Shown in pieces: positions 27,058 to 35,978 of a stretch of 54,462 bases of DNA (position 1 is its first letter; every line of letters begins with the position of its first letter). The notes under the pieces were generated by a model. The model saw only the letters and a list, made by a program, of their open reading frames with translations, was not told the origin of the DNA and did no database searches. This DNA is from Streptomyces lycii (lineage in GTDB: Bacteria; Actinomycetota; Actinomycetes; Streptomycetales; Streptomycetaceae), in assembly GCF_009735685.1 (NCBI RefSeq), contig NZ_WHPN01000431.1, positions 1-54,462 on the forward strand. Direction: 5' to 3'. Both the position numbers and the translations under genes were made by a program.

Positions 27058-30000
27058 GTGGGCGAACGGGCGTGGGAAGGGCGGCTGGCGGACGCGCTGA
27101 CCGGGGCCGGACCGCCCGCGCTGCTGCTGGTCGAGGGAGCCGCCGGCATGGGCAAGAGCAGGCTGGCCCGGCGGCTGTCCGCGACGGCGGCGGCACGGGG
27201 CGCGCCACGGCTGGCCGTCACCTTCCGCCCGTCGGGCGCCGTCGTGGTGTCCCGCGCGAGAATCCCGGGCTCCCGGGACGGCGCGGGGTGCGGTGCCCGG
27301 CCGGCGGAGAACCGCCGGAGGGCGGGCGGCCCGGCCCCGGCGAGTGCGGAAGGCCCCGGAAGCCCAACAAGCCCAACAAGCCCCGCAAGCCCGGCGGGCC
27401 CGCCGTGCCCGCCGGCGGCCGGGGCGACGGCGGGCACGGGAACGGGCACGGGCACGGGCACAGGAACGGGCACGGCAGCCGCCGGACCGGGAGCAGCCGT
27501 GGGACCCGGGGCAGCCGCCGGACCGGAAGCAGCCGCCCGACCAGGAGGACCCACCCGACCGGGAGTGCCCACGGGGCCGGAAGCAGCAACGGGCACGCGG
27601 GCAGCCGCAGTCGCGGGAGCGACCGCCGGACCGGGAGCAGCCGCTCGACCAGGAGGACCCACCCGACCGGGAGTGCCCACGGGGCCGGAAGCAGCAACGG
27701 GCACGCGGGCAGCCGCAGTCGCGGGAGCGACCGCCGGACCCGAAGCGGTCGCGGCCACCGGATCAGTCGCCGACCCGGGAGCCACCACGCGCGTGGGAGC
27801 CACCACGCGCCCGGAAGCGGCCACGGCCCCGAAAGCCCCCACCGCCCCGGGAGCACGCAAGGACGCGGAAGCGGCCACAGCTCCCGCAGCAGCCACGGCC
27901 GCAGGAGCACCCACAACTCCCACAGCACCCACAACTCCCGCAGCGGCCACGGCCCCCGGCGCAGCCGCCGCCCGCGACCTCGAAGCGGCGCTCGCCTCGG
28001 TCCGTCCGGGACTCCTCGTCGCCGAGGACGTACAGCACGCGGACGAGCACTGCCTGACGGTGCTGCGCAACCTGTTGCGCGAACCCCCCGAGCGGTTCGC
28101 GGCCGTGCTGACGTACCGGCCGGAGGACCTGAGCGGCTCCGGGCTGCTGCTGGGGCGGGCGGTGGACTACCCGGCGCGGCTGTCGGTGACGCGCTGCGCG
28201 CTGGAACCGCTCGACGAACGCGGGGTGCGCGCCCTCGCCGACGAATTCCTGGGCGTCGAACGCTGCTCCGTGGAGCTGGTCGCCCGGCTGCTCCGGCGGT
28301 CCGCGGGCGTCCCGCAGGTGCTCGTCGACCTGCTGTGCGCGCTGCGCGACGCGGGCCCGGGCCGCGACCGCTTCACGGTCCGGGACGTGGACGCGGCAGG
28401 GGTCCCGGTCCGGCTGGCCGAGTCCGTCCTCGGTCGCACGGCGGCCCTCCCGGAACCGCACCGCCCGGTCGTCTGGGCGGCCGCGGTGCTGGGCCGGCCG
28501 TCGGACGCGCGCGACCTGTCCGCCGTCGCGGGACTGCCCGAGGAGGCCGCGCGGGAGGCGCTCGTCGCGGCGCTGGCGGCGTCGGCGCTCCAGGAGACGG
28601 ACGAGGGCCGGTACGGCTTCGCGGTGCCGCTGGCCGCATCGGCCGTCCACCGGCACCTGCCCGGCCCGGTCCGGGAACAGCTGCACCGGCGGGCCGCCGC
28701 CGTGCTCACCGCCCGCGAACCGGTGCCCTGGGCCCGGGTCGCCCGCCACTGGCGGGGCTGCGGCCGCACCGAGGAGTGGCTGCGCGCCACGGAGCGGGTC
28801 GCCGACGGCGAGGGCGGGGGCACCGTGACCGACGACGAGACCGCCGTCGCCCTGCTGGAACAGGCGCTGGACGAGGGCGGCGGCCCCCCGCGGCGGCGCG
28901 CGCGGCTGGCGCTGGCGCTCGCCCGGGGCGCGACGCTCGGGCTGCGTACGGAGGAGACGGTCCGCGCGCTGCGCCGGATCGTCGCCGACACGTCGCTTCC
29001 GCTCCCGGACCGGGGCGAGATACGCCTCGAACTCGGGCTGCTGCTGCACAACCAGAAGCGGCGTTTCACCGAGGGCCGGGACCAGGTGGGCTGTGCCGTC
29101 GGCGAGCTGTCCGAACGGCCGGTGCAGGCGACCCAGGCGATGGCGGCGCTGGCCAACCCGTTCTTCCCCGGAGCCTCCCTCGCCGAGAACCGGCACTGGC
29201 TGCGGCGGGCGGAGCGGACGGCCGCCGCGGCGGGGGACGACACGGCCCGCACCGCGGCCGCCGCGATCCGGGCCACCCTGCTCGTCGCCACCGGCGATCC
29301 GGAAGGCTGGGAGCTGGTGGAGCGGCTGCCGCGCGACAGCCCCGGTCCGGCGGGCCGGCAGCAGGTGGCGCGCGCCCTGTGCAACACCGCGAGCGCGGCG
29401 GTCCATCTCGGCCACCACCGGCGGGGCGCCGAACTGCTCGGTGAGGGACTGGAACTGGCGGCCCGCAGCGACGCCCCGTTCCTCGAACGGGTCGGACGGG
29501 GCACGGCCCTCTTCCGCGACTGGCTGACGGGTTCCTGGGCCGGGCTGGCGGAACGGTGCACGGCGGTCCTCGCGGAGGACGGCACCGCGAACGAGGCCCG
29601 GGTCGTGCTCGCCCTGCTCGCGCTGGCCCGGGGCGAGTGGCACACGGCCGGGGACCGGCTCCCGCCGGGCGGCCCGCCCTCCTTCGACGGCTGTGAGGTC
29701 CCCGTGGCGACGACGGCGGCCGGAGTCCACATCCGGTTGCTGCTGGCCCGGGAGGACACCGGGGCCGCCGCCTCGGCCGCCGCGTCGGCGTGGACGTGGC
29801 TCGGCGGGAAAGGGGTGTGGGCCTGGGGCGCCGAACCGGCGCCCTGGGCGGTCGAGGCGCTCGTCCGCGCGGGACGCCGTACGGAGGCGGGGCGGCTCGT
29901 GGCCGAGTTCGCCGACGGCCTCGACGGGTGCGACGCCCCCGCGGCGCGGGCGGCGCTGCTGCACTGCCGTGCCGTGCTCGCGGAGGCCGACGGCGAACCG

Positions 30001-30483
30001 GCGCGGGCGCTGGGGCACTTCAGGGCGGCCGGTGCGGCCTACGGCCTGCTGGCCTACCCCTATGCGCGGGCGCTGACGTCCGAGGGCGCCGGCCGCTGTG
30101 CCTTCGCGGCCGGCGCCCCGGTGGAGGAGGCCGTCGCGGAACTCACCGGCTGCGTCGAGCGGCTGAGCCGGCTGGGCGCGTCCTGGGACGCCGCCCGTGC
30201 CCGGGCGACCCTGCGGGCCCACCATCCCGGTGCCGGGCGGCGCCCGCGCGGGCGTCCGGCGTACGCGGAGCGGCTGTCGCCGCGCGAGGCCGAGGTCGCG
30301 GAGCTGGCGGGCCGCGGACTGACCAACCGGGAGATCGCGAGCACTCTGCATCTGTCACCGCGCACGGTGGAGCACCACGTCTCGCGGGCGATGCGCAAGC
30401 TGGGCGTGGGGCTGCGGCAGGAGTTGGCGGGACGGGTGCCGCGGGACGACCCGGGCGGCGCGGGGCCGGTACCGCCCGGGTGA
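27058..30483 (+). CDS. Large ATP-binding LuxR-family (LAL) regulator with giant low-complexity insertion
   Basis: This 1141-residue regulator of LAL/MalT type has Walker A GAAGMGKS at residues 27-34. Walker B (LLVAEDVQHAD) is near 319-329. TPR-like helical pairs run through the middle. A C-terminal LuxR helix-turn-helix is near residues 1072-1118 (LSPREAEVAELAGRGLTNRE, then SPRTVEHHVSRAMRKL). Walker A and B are normally about 80-110 residues apart; here ~285, because an Ala/Gly/Pro/Thr-rich insertion occupies roughly residues 80-300. The insertion includes a Gly-Thr run and a 36-residue tandem duplication. The GTG at 27058, just before the AWEGRLADAL block, was chosen; AGGAG precedes it. Its position after the terpenoid operon makes it a candidate activator of that operon, though this is inference. 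Confidence 0.88.
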   Translation: MGERAWEGRLADALTGAGPPALLLVEGAAGMGKSRLARRLSATAAARGAPRLAVTFRPSGAVVVSRARIPGSRDGAGCGARPAENRRRAGGPAPASAEGPGSPTSPTSPASPAGPPCPPAAGATAGTGTGTGTGTGTGTAAAGPGAAVGPGAAAGPEAAARPGGPTRPGVPTGPEAATGTRAAAVAGATAGPGAAARPGGPTRPGVPTGPEAATGTRAAAVAGATAGPEAVAATGSVADPGATTRVGATTRPEAATAPKAPTAPGARKDAEAATAPAAATAAGAPTTPTAPTTPAAATAPGAAAARDLEAALASVRPGLLVAEDVQHADEHCLTVLRNLLREPPERFAAVLTYRPEDLSGSGLLLGRAVDYPARLSVTRCALEPLDERGVRALADEFLGVERCSVELVARLLRRSAGVPQVLVDLLCALRDAGPGRDRFTVRDVDAAGVPVRLAESVLGRTAALPEPHRPVVWAAAVLGRPSDARDLSAVAGLPEEAAREALVAALAASALQETDEGRYGFAVPLAASAVHRHLPGPVREQLHRRAAAVLTAREPVPWARVARHWRGCGRTEEWLRATERVADGEGGGTVTDDETAVALLEQALDEGGGPPRRRARLALALARGATLGLRTEETVRALRRIVADTSLPLPDRGEIRLELGLLLHNQKRRFTEGRDQVGCAVGELSERPVQATQAMAALANPFFPGASLAENRHWLRRAERTAAAAGDDTARTAAAAIRATLLVATGDPEGWELVERLPRDSPGPAGRQQVARALCNTASAAVHLGHHRRGAELLGEGLELAARSDAPFLERVGRGTALFRDWLTGSWAGLAERCTAVLAEDGTANEARVVLALLALARGEWHTAGDRLPPGGPPSFDGCEVPVATTAAGVHIRLLLAREDTGAAASAAASAWTWLGGKGVWAWGAEPAPWAVEALVRAGRRTEAGRLVAEFADGLDGCDAPAARAALLHCRAVLAEADGEPARALGHFRAAGAAYGLLAYPYARALTSEGAGRCAFAAGAPVEEAVAELTGCVERLSRLGASWDAARARATLRAHHPGAGRRPRGRPAYAERLSPREAEVAELAGRGLTNREIASTLHLSPRTVEHHVSRAMRKLGVGLRQELAGRVPRDDPGGAGPVPPG
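27515..27730 (+). repeat. 108-bp in-frame tandem duplication in LAL gene
   Basis: Two nearly identical 108-bp copies start at 27515 and 27623 and differ at only a few bases. A third partial copy begins at 27731. Each encodes 36 residues including ARPGGPTRPGVPTGPEAATG. A GGGCAC-type hexamer run at about 27434-27475 (Gly-Thr repeats) precedes it. Confidence 0.93.
30449..30481 (+). terminator. Possible terminator overlapping the LAL stop codon
   Basis: A perfect 10-bp inverted repeat ACCCGGGCGG/CCGCCCGGGT with a 13-nt loop lies across the last codons and the first base of the stop. It could end transcription of the LAL gene, but in this composition it may be chance. Confidence 0.35.
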
Positions 30484-30488
30484 CCCAT

Positions 30489-30752
30489 GCCGTACGGGCC
30501 TGGTACCGCCGGGGTGAATCCACGCCGTACGAGGCCGGTACCGCCGGGGTGAATTCACGCCGTACCGTACGGGCCCGCACCGGCCGGGACGACTCATGCC
30601 GTACGGGGCCGGTGCCGCAGGGGTGAATCCACGCCGTACGGGACCCGCACCGCCCGGATGCATCGGCGCCGTACGGGCCCGCACCGCCCGGATGGCCCAC
30701 GCCTCACGAGGCCGCACCTCCCGGCTGCCCGCACGCCGTACGGGCCCGTGGC
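30489..30752. repeat. 35-bp minisatellite between convergent genes
   Basis: About seven or eight degenerate units of ~35 bp, most beginning GCCGTACGGG and ending in a TGAATCCAC-like segment, fill the gap between the LAL gene and the convergent HExxH protein gene. The units share the CCGTACGG palindrome with other repeat arrays in the window. Confidence 0.85.
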
Positions 30753-30782
30753 ACGGCACCTCCGGTCCTGCCGCGTCCGCCG

Positions 30783-31325
30783 TCAGCAGATCGTCGGGCG
30801 CATGACCTCGTAGGCGCTGGCCCAGTTCATGCAGCCCGCGGCGGAGTGCGGGTGCCACTCGTGCCCGAACTCGTGCGCGGCGAGCAGGGCGAAGTCGCCC
30901 ACCCGGGTGGACAGCATGATCATGCGGCCCGGGCCGTAGTTGCACCCCACGGCGTTCACCGTGCCGAAGCAGTCCGCGATGTAGCCGTTGGTGCACTCCA
31001 CCGGCTTGCCGCTGCCGGGCGTCTCGGTGGCGCCCTGCCAGTAGTTGGCGCCCTGCCGGATCAGATGCTCGACCCCGCCGCAGGACGGCATGATCTGGTA
31101 GCCCCAGGCCGCCGTCCGCACGCCCTCGGCGGCCCCGGAGGTGCCGTCGGCGAGCTGTGCGGCACCGGTCGTGCCGGTGCCGCCGGCCGAGCCGCCGGCA
31201 GCCCGCGCGGCCGACGGGCGCGGGGCGTCGGAGCTTTCGGCCGCGCCGGCCGTGAGCGGCGTGGCGGCGGTCAGGGCGAGCGCCAGGGCGGCGGCTCCGG
31301 TGAATGTCCGTATGGATGTGCGCAT
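30783..31325 (-). CDS. Small secreted HExxH metalloprotease-like protein
   Basis: This 180-residue exported protein has a signal peptide (MRTSIRTFTGAAALALALTA... ending AGAAE) and a Ser/Gly/Thr linker. Its compact C-terminal domain holds HEFGHEWHPHS, a gluzincin/metzincin-style HExxH near residues 153-157. Six Cys residues in the mature part would allow three disulfides. The overall plan (MIMLST, then HEFGH, then a late Cys) recalls snapalysin (M7). However, position 11 of the HExxHxxGxx(H/D) motif is Ser and His sits at position 10, so the third zinc ligand is unusual. The ATG at 31325 follows AGGAG. It is divergent from a secreted subtilase. Confidence 0.75.
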   Translation of the reverse strand: MRTSIRTFTGAAALALALTAATPLTAGAAESSDAPRPSAARAAGGSAGGTGTTGAAQLADGTSGAAEGVRTAAWGYQIMPSCGGVEHLIRQGANYWQGATETPGSGKPVECTNGYIADCFGTVNAVGCNYGPGRMIMLSTRVGDFALLAAHEFGHEWHPHSAAGCMNWASAYEVMRPTIC

Positions 31326-31815
31326 GACAAATCTCCTGGGTGGGGGGAGCGGCGGGAGGCGTGCCGGCGGGTACCGGCCGTGCCGCACGGCGCCGCGGAA
31401 GAGGACGGGCCCGGGACGCGAGCCCGTACGCCGAAAGCTACGCGCGGCCTCTGTCCGTGCCTATACGGACCCGGGCAGCCACGGATACCCAAACAAAGGC
31501 ACCGGTCCCTGCCGGGGCAGGCGCCCCCGCACCGGCGGGGCTATTGGTGCCGGTCGGGCGCCCGGAAACCGGAGGTGGGCACGGCGGGAGGGCTCGGGCC
31601 ACGGTGCTGGCCGGCGTGGCCGGGCCACCGCTCCCGCCGCGGGCGCTGTCACACGGGGCGCATGTGTGCCCTTGTGCGCCCCCTGTTCATCCGACACTCT
31701 TTCGACCGGCGGAGCGCCGCTGGACCGGCGGCAGGCCGCCGTGCCCCCTGCCGGCCTGTCACGCCGGCCCCGGGCACCCCCACTTGCGCACCACTTCGGA
31801 GAAGGAACTCTCGAC
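31326..31815. promoter_or_regulatory. Divergent promoter region between two secreted protease genes
   Basis: This 490-bp region should carry both promoters. A relatively AT-rich stretch around 31440-31500 contains an inverted repeat GTCCGT/ACGGAC (31453-31458 and 31465-31470) that could be an operator. No gene was found. Confidence 0.45.
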
Positions 31816-33441
31816 ATGGCAGCGTTACCCAACACCCGGCACACCCGATGGAGAGCGGCCGCCGTCGCCGCCTGCGGTACGGCACTGGCTCTCGGAGCCC
31901 TTGTCGCACTGCCCGCCACCGCGGACGCGACGGCCGAGGGCCGGATACTCAACGCCGGGGCACCCGGGGCGATCGACGGCAGCTACATCGTCGTGCTGGA
32001 CGAGGACGCGCCCGCCGCGGACTCGCGGCAGGGACGGGCACTGGCCGAACGGCACGGCGGCGAGATCGCCACCACCTACCGGGCCGCGCTCAACGGCTAC
32101 GCCGTCGAACTCACCGAGCGGGAGGCGAGGAAGCTCGCCGCCGACCCCGCCGTGGCGTCCGTGGAGCCGAACACGGTCGTCAGGGCGCTCGACACCGACC
32201 AGGCCGACCCGCCGTCCTGGGGCCTGGACCGGATCGACCAGCAGGCGCTGCCCCTCGACGGCAGCTACACCCACCCCGAGTCCGCGGGCAAGGGCGTGAC
32301 CGCGTACATCATCGACACCGGGATCCGGATCAGCCACGCGGACTTCGAGGGCCGGGCCTCGTACGGCTACGACGCCGTGGAGGGCGACACCACCGCCGAC
32401 GACGGCGTGGGCCACGGCACCCATGTCGCCGCCACCGTCGCCGGCGCGGAGTACGGGGTCGCCAAGCAGGCGAACGTCGTCGCCGTCCGGGTGCTCGACG
32501 AGAACGGTTCCGGCACCGCTGCCGGTGTCATCGCCGGGGTCGACTGGGTCACCGAGAACGCCGTGAAGCCCGCGGTCGCCAACATGAGCCTGGGCGGCGG
32601 CGCCAGCGACGCCCTCGACGACGCGGTGCGCAAGTCCATCGCCTCGGGCGTCGGTTACGCGGTCGCGGCGGGCAACTCCGGCATCGACGCCTCGAACTCC
32701 TCCCCGGCCCGGGTCGGCGAGGCCGTCACGGTCGGCGCGACGACCCGCGCCGACGTCCGCGCGAGCTATTCGAACTTCGGTCCGGCGCTGGACCTCTTCG
32801 CGCCGGGCTCCTCAATCACCTCCGCCGTGAACGGCAGCGACACCGCCAGCGACACGGCCTCGGGCACCTCGATGGCGTCCCCGCACGTCGCCGGTGCCAT
32901 GGCGCTGCATCTGGCCGACCACCCCACGGACACCCCGGCCCAGGTCGCCGACGCGCTGCTGGGCTCGGCCGTCACCGGTGCGGTCAAGGGCAACACGAAC
33001 GGGGACGGCTCACCGGACCGGCTGCTGCACGTCGGCTCCGGCACGGGCGGCGAGGACGGCGGCGGTGAGGACTCCGGCGGCGAGGAGGAACCGCTCGGCC
33101 CCCGCTTCGAGAACAGCGACGACTACACGATCGCGGACCGCGGCAGCGGCGAGTCGCGGATCACCGTCAGCGGCGTCACCGGCCGGGCGCCCGCCGACCT
33201 CTCCGTCGAGGTCGACATCGAACACAGCTGGACCGGTGACCTCGCCATCGAACTCGTCGGACCGGGCGGCACGGTCCATCCGCTGAAGGCGAGCGGACCG
33301 GGCACCGGGGCCGGGAACCTGAAGGCCGCCTACACGGTCGACGCGTCCGCCGAGCCCGCAGACGGAGTCTGGACGCTGCGCGTGCACGACGAGTACGAGC
33401 AGGACACCGGCTTCATCAACTCCTGGGCGCTGCAGTTCTGA
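31816..33441 (+). CDS. Secreted S8 subtilisin-like protease with I9 propeptide and P domain
   Basis: This 541-residue exported serine protease starts with a signal peptide (residues ~1-37). An inhibitor I9 propeptide follows (YIVVLDEDAPAADSRQGRAL through VEPNTVVRAL). The S8 catalytic domain has Asp in AYIIDTGI near residue 165, His in GHGTHVA near 200 and Ser in GTSMASPH near 352. A Gly/Glu linker joins it to a C-terminal proprotein-convertase P domain (DLSVEVDIEHSWTGDL, then WTLRVHDEYEQDTG). This is the aqualysin/extracellular alkaline protease type common in streptomycetes. The ATG at 31816 has AAGGA upstream. A strong hairpin follows 50 bp after the stop. Confidence 0.96.
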   Translation: MAALPNTRHTRWRAAAVAACGTALALGALVALPATADATAEGRILNAGAPGAIDGSYIVVLDEDAPAADSRQGRALAERHGGEIATTYRAALNGYAVELTEREARKLAADPAVASVEPNTVVRALDTDQADPPSWGLDRIDQQALPLDGSYTHPESAGKGVTAYIIDTGIRISHADFEGRASYGYDAVEGDTTADDGVGHGTHVAATVAGAEYGVAKQANVVAVRVLDENGSGTAAGVIAGVDWVTENAVKPAVANMSLGGGASDALDDAVRKSIASGVGYAVAAGNSGIDASNSSPARVGEAVTVGATTRADVRASYSNFGPALDLFAPGSSITSAVNGSDTASDTASGTSMASPHVAGAMALHLADHPTDTPAQVADALLGSAVTGAVKGNTNGDGSPDRLLHVGSGTGGEDGGGEDSGGEEEPLGPRFENSDDYTIADRGSGESRITVSGVTGRAPADLSVEVDIEHSWTGDLAIELVGPGGTVHPLKASGPGTGAGNLKAAYTVDASAEPADGVWTLRVHDEYEQDTGFINSWALQF

Positions 33442-33491
33442 CCGGCGCCGCGGCAGCAGGCATGGTCCGGGGGTGCGCCGGGGCATGAGCC

Positions 33492-33534
33492 GCGCCCGGG
33501 CGGGCCCGCGCTGTGGGCGGGCCCGCCCGGGCGC
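33492..33534 (+). terminator. Terminator hairpin after subtilase gene
   Basis: A perfect 18-bp stem (GCGCCCGGGCGGGCCCGC and its reverse complement) with a 7-nt loop, 50 bp downstream of the stop. Confidence 0.85.
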
Positions 33535-33643
33535 TTCCGTGAAAGCGGCGCCGCGGGCGGTGAGCCGGCGGACGGGCAACTGGCCGGTGAGCCGTCGGAC
33601 GGGCAGATGGCGGGGAATCAGTGGACGGGCAGATGACGAACAG
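33535..33643. repeat. Short GGACGGGCA repeats after the GntR gene
   Basis: Four copies of (G)GACGGGCA, about 24-28 bp apart, lie between 33570 and 33660 and reach into the last codons of the GntR-type gene. They form a small degenerate array. Confidence 0.55.
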
Positions 33644-34396
33644 TCAGCGGACGGGCAGGTGGTACGAGAACGTGAAGCGGTCGGCCGGGACCACCACGTC
33701 CGCCGTCTCCACGGGCCGCCCCGAGGCGTAGAAGGTGCGCGACACGGCCAGCACCGCCCGCCCGGGCACCCCGCCCAGCGCCAGGGTCTCCTCGGCCAGC
33801 CCGGGCCGCGCCCCGACCTCTTCCTGGACGTTGTCCACGATCACGTCGATGGCGGCCATCCGCTCGACCACCCCGCAGCCGGCCAGCGGCCCCTCCTCGG
33901 GCAGCATCACCGGCGTGCGCCCCGTGAGCGCGAGGGGCTCCCAGGAGGTGGTGAGCATCATCGGCTCGCCCTCCGTGCGGTACAGATAGCGGGTGCGCAT
34001 CACGCGGTCACCCGGTTCGATCCCGAGCCGGGCGGCGGTCTCGGCCGTCGCGTCCTCCTGCTCGCTGTGCGACTCCCAGGTCCCCTTGACCCGCTCGTCG
34101 GCCTGCTCCTGGCGGAACGGGGTGCGGTCGTCGGCCGAGCGATAGCCGGACCGGACGATGCCCCGGAGGGTGCCGCGCTCGCGGACATACGTCCCCGAGC
34201 CGGACCTGCCCTCGACGAGGCCCTCCGCCATCAGCACCTTGCGGGCCTCGAGGGCGACGGTGTCGGAGACGCCGTACTGCTCGCGGATCCGGGCCTGGGA
34301 GGGGAGCCTCGTGTGCGGCGGCAGGGCGCCGTCGACGATCTTCTGACGCAGGTCGCCGGCGACGCGGAGATACGCAGGCTGCTCACCGAAAGGCAC
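33644..34396 (-). CDS. GntR-family (HutC/UTRA type) transcriptional regulator
   Basis: This 250-residue regulator has an N-terminal winged helix (YLRVAGDLRQKIVDGALPPH, then LPSQARIREQYGVSDTVALE) and a C-terminal UTRA ligand-binding domain (MRTRYLYRTEGEPMMLTTSW, then VDNVQEEVGARP). It is the HutC subfamily. The GTG at 34396 was chosen because GGGAGGGG lies directly upstream; an ATG 24 bp further upstream has no ribosome binding site. It is divergent from a 63-residue SPOR-like gene, an arrangement I recall as conserved in streptomycetes. The effector is unknown. Confidence 0.92.
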   Translation of the reverse strand: MPFGEQPAYLRVAGDLRQKIVDGALPPHTRLPSQARIREQYGVSDTVALEARKVLMAEGLVEGRSGSGTYVRERGTLRGIVRSGYRSADDRTPFRQEQADERVKGTWESHSEQEDATAETAARLGIEPGDRVMRTRYLYRTEGEPMMLTTSWEPLALTGRTPVMLPEEGPLAGCGVVERMAAIDVIVDNVQEEVGARPGLAEETLALGGVPGRAVLAVSRTFYASGRPVETADVVVPADRFTFSYHLPVR

Positions 34397-34747
34397 GTGC
34401 CCCTCCCAACGGGTTGACATTCTGCAACAGCGTGGCAACCCAGAGTTGGCCCCGCAAGTCCAGGCCAAAGTTTCACCTGATGTGATGTTCTTGGCCCCCG
34501 CCAGGCATAAAGAGAAGCGGGAGGGGAACACGATGAGTTTTCCCCGCCGTCCTCTGCCGCCCCGCGCGTCGCTCGCTGTGACGGCCCGCGCGCTGCCGGG
34601 CGGGTGGCTTGATGCGTGCCTCATCGTAAAAATCCGTATCCGCTCCGTAAGGGTCGGGCGTACGCTCGGGCATATGCGGATTGCGGTTTCCTCAGAGGTC
34701 GGGACCCCGGGCACCGGCGTACGCCCCCGGACGGGAGAGGTGGGGCG
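34397..34747. promoter_or_regulatory. Divergent promoter region, GntR-type gene and SPOR-like gene
   Basis: A 351-bp region of distinctly lower GC in two places (34480-34540 and 34620-34690), consistent with promoters on both strands. I could not assign -35/-10 boxes or an operator with confidence. Confidence 0.4.
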
Positions 34748-34939
34748 ATGAGCGACAGCGGCGCCGGGCTTCCCTGGCTCGTCATACGCGAGGACGGCAA
34801 CGGAAACCGCTACCGCGTGGGGAGCTACGGCACCCGCGCCGAGGCGGAGAAGGCCGCCGCGCGGCTCGGCGGCGAGCGGCACGGCGGCGGGGCCGGCGAG
34901 CAGCTGTACGTGGTCGAGCGCGTGGGCCGCCGCGGCTGA
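34748..34939 (+). CDS. Small SPOR-like domain protein
   Basis: This 63-residue protein has the pattern WLVIREDGNGNRYRVGSYGTRAEAEKAAARL, a minimal SPOR-like beta-alpha-beta unit found in small Streptomyces proteins. SPOR domains bind denuded peptidoglycan, but this one has no signal peptide or membrane segment, so an extracytoplasmic role is doubtful. The ATG at 34748 follows GAGAGG. It is divergent from the GntR-type regulator. Confidence 0.8.
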   Translation: MSDSGAGLPWLVIREDGNGNRYRVGSYGTRAEAEKAAARLGGERHGGGAGEQLYVVERVGRRG

Positions 34940-35528
34940 AGACCTCCCGTACGCCCCCGAGCCGGAAGCCCGGCGCCCACCGCCCGGCGAACCGCGCCCA
35001 CCGCCCGGCGCGGACCCGGCCCGGCCCGCCTCGGCCCGACTCTGCGCGGACCCGGTCCTGACCCGGGTCTGACCCGGCGCGGCGCTCCCGTCCGCCGCCG
35101 CGGCCCGACAGCCCGCCCGCCGCCCGCGGCCGACGGCCCCGCTTCGCTCAGCCTGCCCCGCCGTGTTCCGCCTGTGCGCCGCGACTGCCCGCCCCGCCCG
35201 CCTGTTCTTCCGCGCCTGGCGCTCTGCCCGCCGGATCCCGTCACGGCCCGCCTGTCCGCCGCCCTCCGCGGCCCGGCCCGGCATCCCGCCGCACCCCGGC
35301 CGCCGCTCACCGCGCGGGCGGAGTGCCCCGTCTGACGGGTCACCGGCGCCCGGCAGGGGCACCGACCCGGCAGTCCGCTGCGCCGTTCGGGGCACTGTCA
35401 CCCCCGTGATGCGATAACCGGACCATGCCATCGGGTATGGGGTCAACACAGGACAATCCATCCGATAAGCAAATGGCAGCTGTCCGTGCCGGGTGGATGA
35501 CCCGCCCCTCGGTCTGGAAGTGGTCGGT
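34940..35528. other. Intergenic region without a supported gene
   Basis: About 590 bp. The first 400 bp are extremely GC-rich. From about 35395 the composition relaxes, consistent with the promoter of the HATPase gene. A GGGTAT hexamer at 35433-35438 resembles a sigma-B-type -10 box, but no matching -35 was found. Confidence 0.5.
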
Positions 35529-35978
35529 GTGAGCGACATCGCAGGGACCTCCGGTCCGGCTACGCCTGTCTCCCTCCGCCGTGAACCACCACCGGAGGAG
35601 GAACGGGCCGCCGAATGGAGCTTCCCGGCCGAGCCGGACGCCGTACGCAACGCCCGGGCCCTCACCCGCGCCACCCTGGACGCCTGGCAGCTGAACGCCG
35701 TGGCGGACGTGACCGTACTGCTGGTCAGTGAGCTGGTCACCAACTCCCTGCGTTACGCGAGCGGCCCGATCGGAGTCCGTATGGAGCGCACCCGGAACCA
35801 CACCCTGGTCGTCGAGGTGTCCGACCCGCTGCCCGACCCTCCGCTCACCCGCACCGCCGCCCCCGACGACGAGGGCGGCCGCGGACTGCACTTGGTGGCC
35901 TGCGCCTCCCGCCGCTGGGGTACCCGTCGGGGAAGGACGGGGAAAACAGTGTGGTTCGAGCTGGGCCTCTCCGGTTAG
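35529..35978 (+). CDS. Stand-alone HATPase_c (RsbW/SpoIIAB-like) protein
   Basis: This 149-residue GHKL ATPase resembles anti-sigma-factor serine kinases. It has the N-box LLVSELVTNSLRYA, the G1-type DPLPDPPLTR stretch, and the G2-like DDEGGRGLHLVA. Proteins of this kind bind sigma factors or phosphorylate anti-sigma antagonists. The GTG at 35529 (VSDIAGTSG) was chosen; another GTG at 35493 would add 12 residues but has no ribosome binding site. It ends 141 bp before a SpoIIE-type phosphatase with a closely similar C-terminal domain, suggesting a partner-switching pair. Confidence 0.88.
   Translation: MSDIAGTSGPATPVSLRREPPPEEERAAEWSFPAEPDAVRNARALTRATLDAWQLNAVADVTVLLVSELVTNSLRYASGPIGVRMERTRNHTLVVEVSDPLPDPPLTRTAAPDDEGGRGLHLVACASRRWGTRRGRTGKTVWFELGLSG

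Noticed and set aside
34533..34751. 72-codon open frame with a GGGAGGGG site and an ATGA overlap with the SPOR-like gene
   Set aside because: Third-position GC is clearly lower than in real genes here, and the sequence crosses the likely divergent promoter. The match is suggestive but not enough to call a gene.
35433..35438. GGGTAT as a sigma-B-type -10 box upstream of the HATPase/phosphatase genes
   Set aside because: No GNNT-like -35 at 14-16 bp spacing was found, so the single hexamer is not enough.
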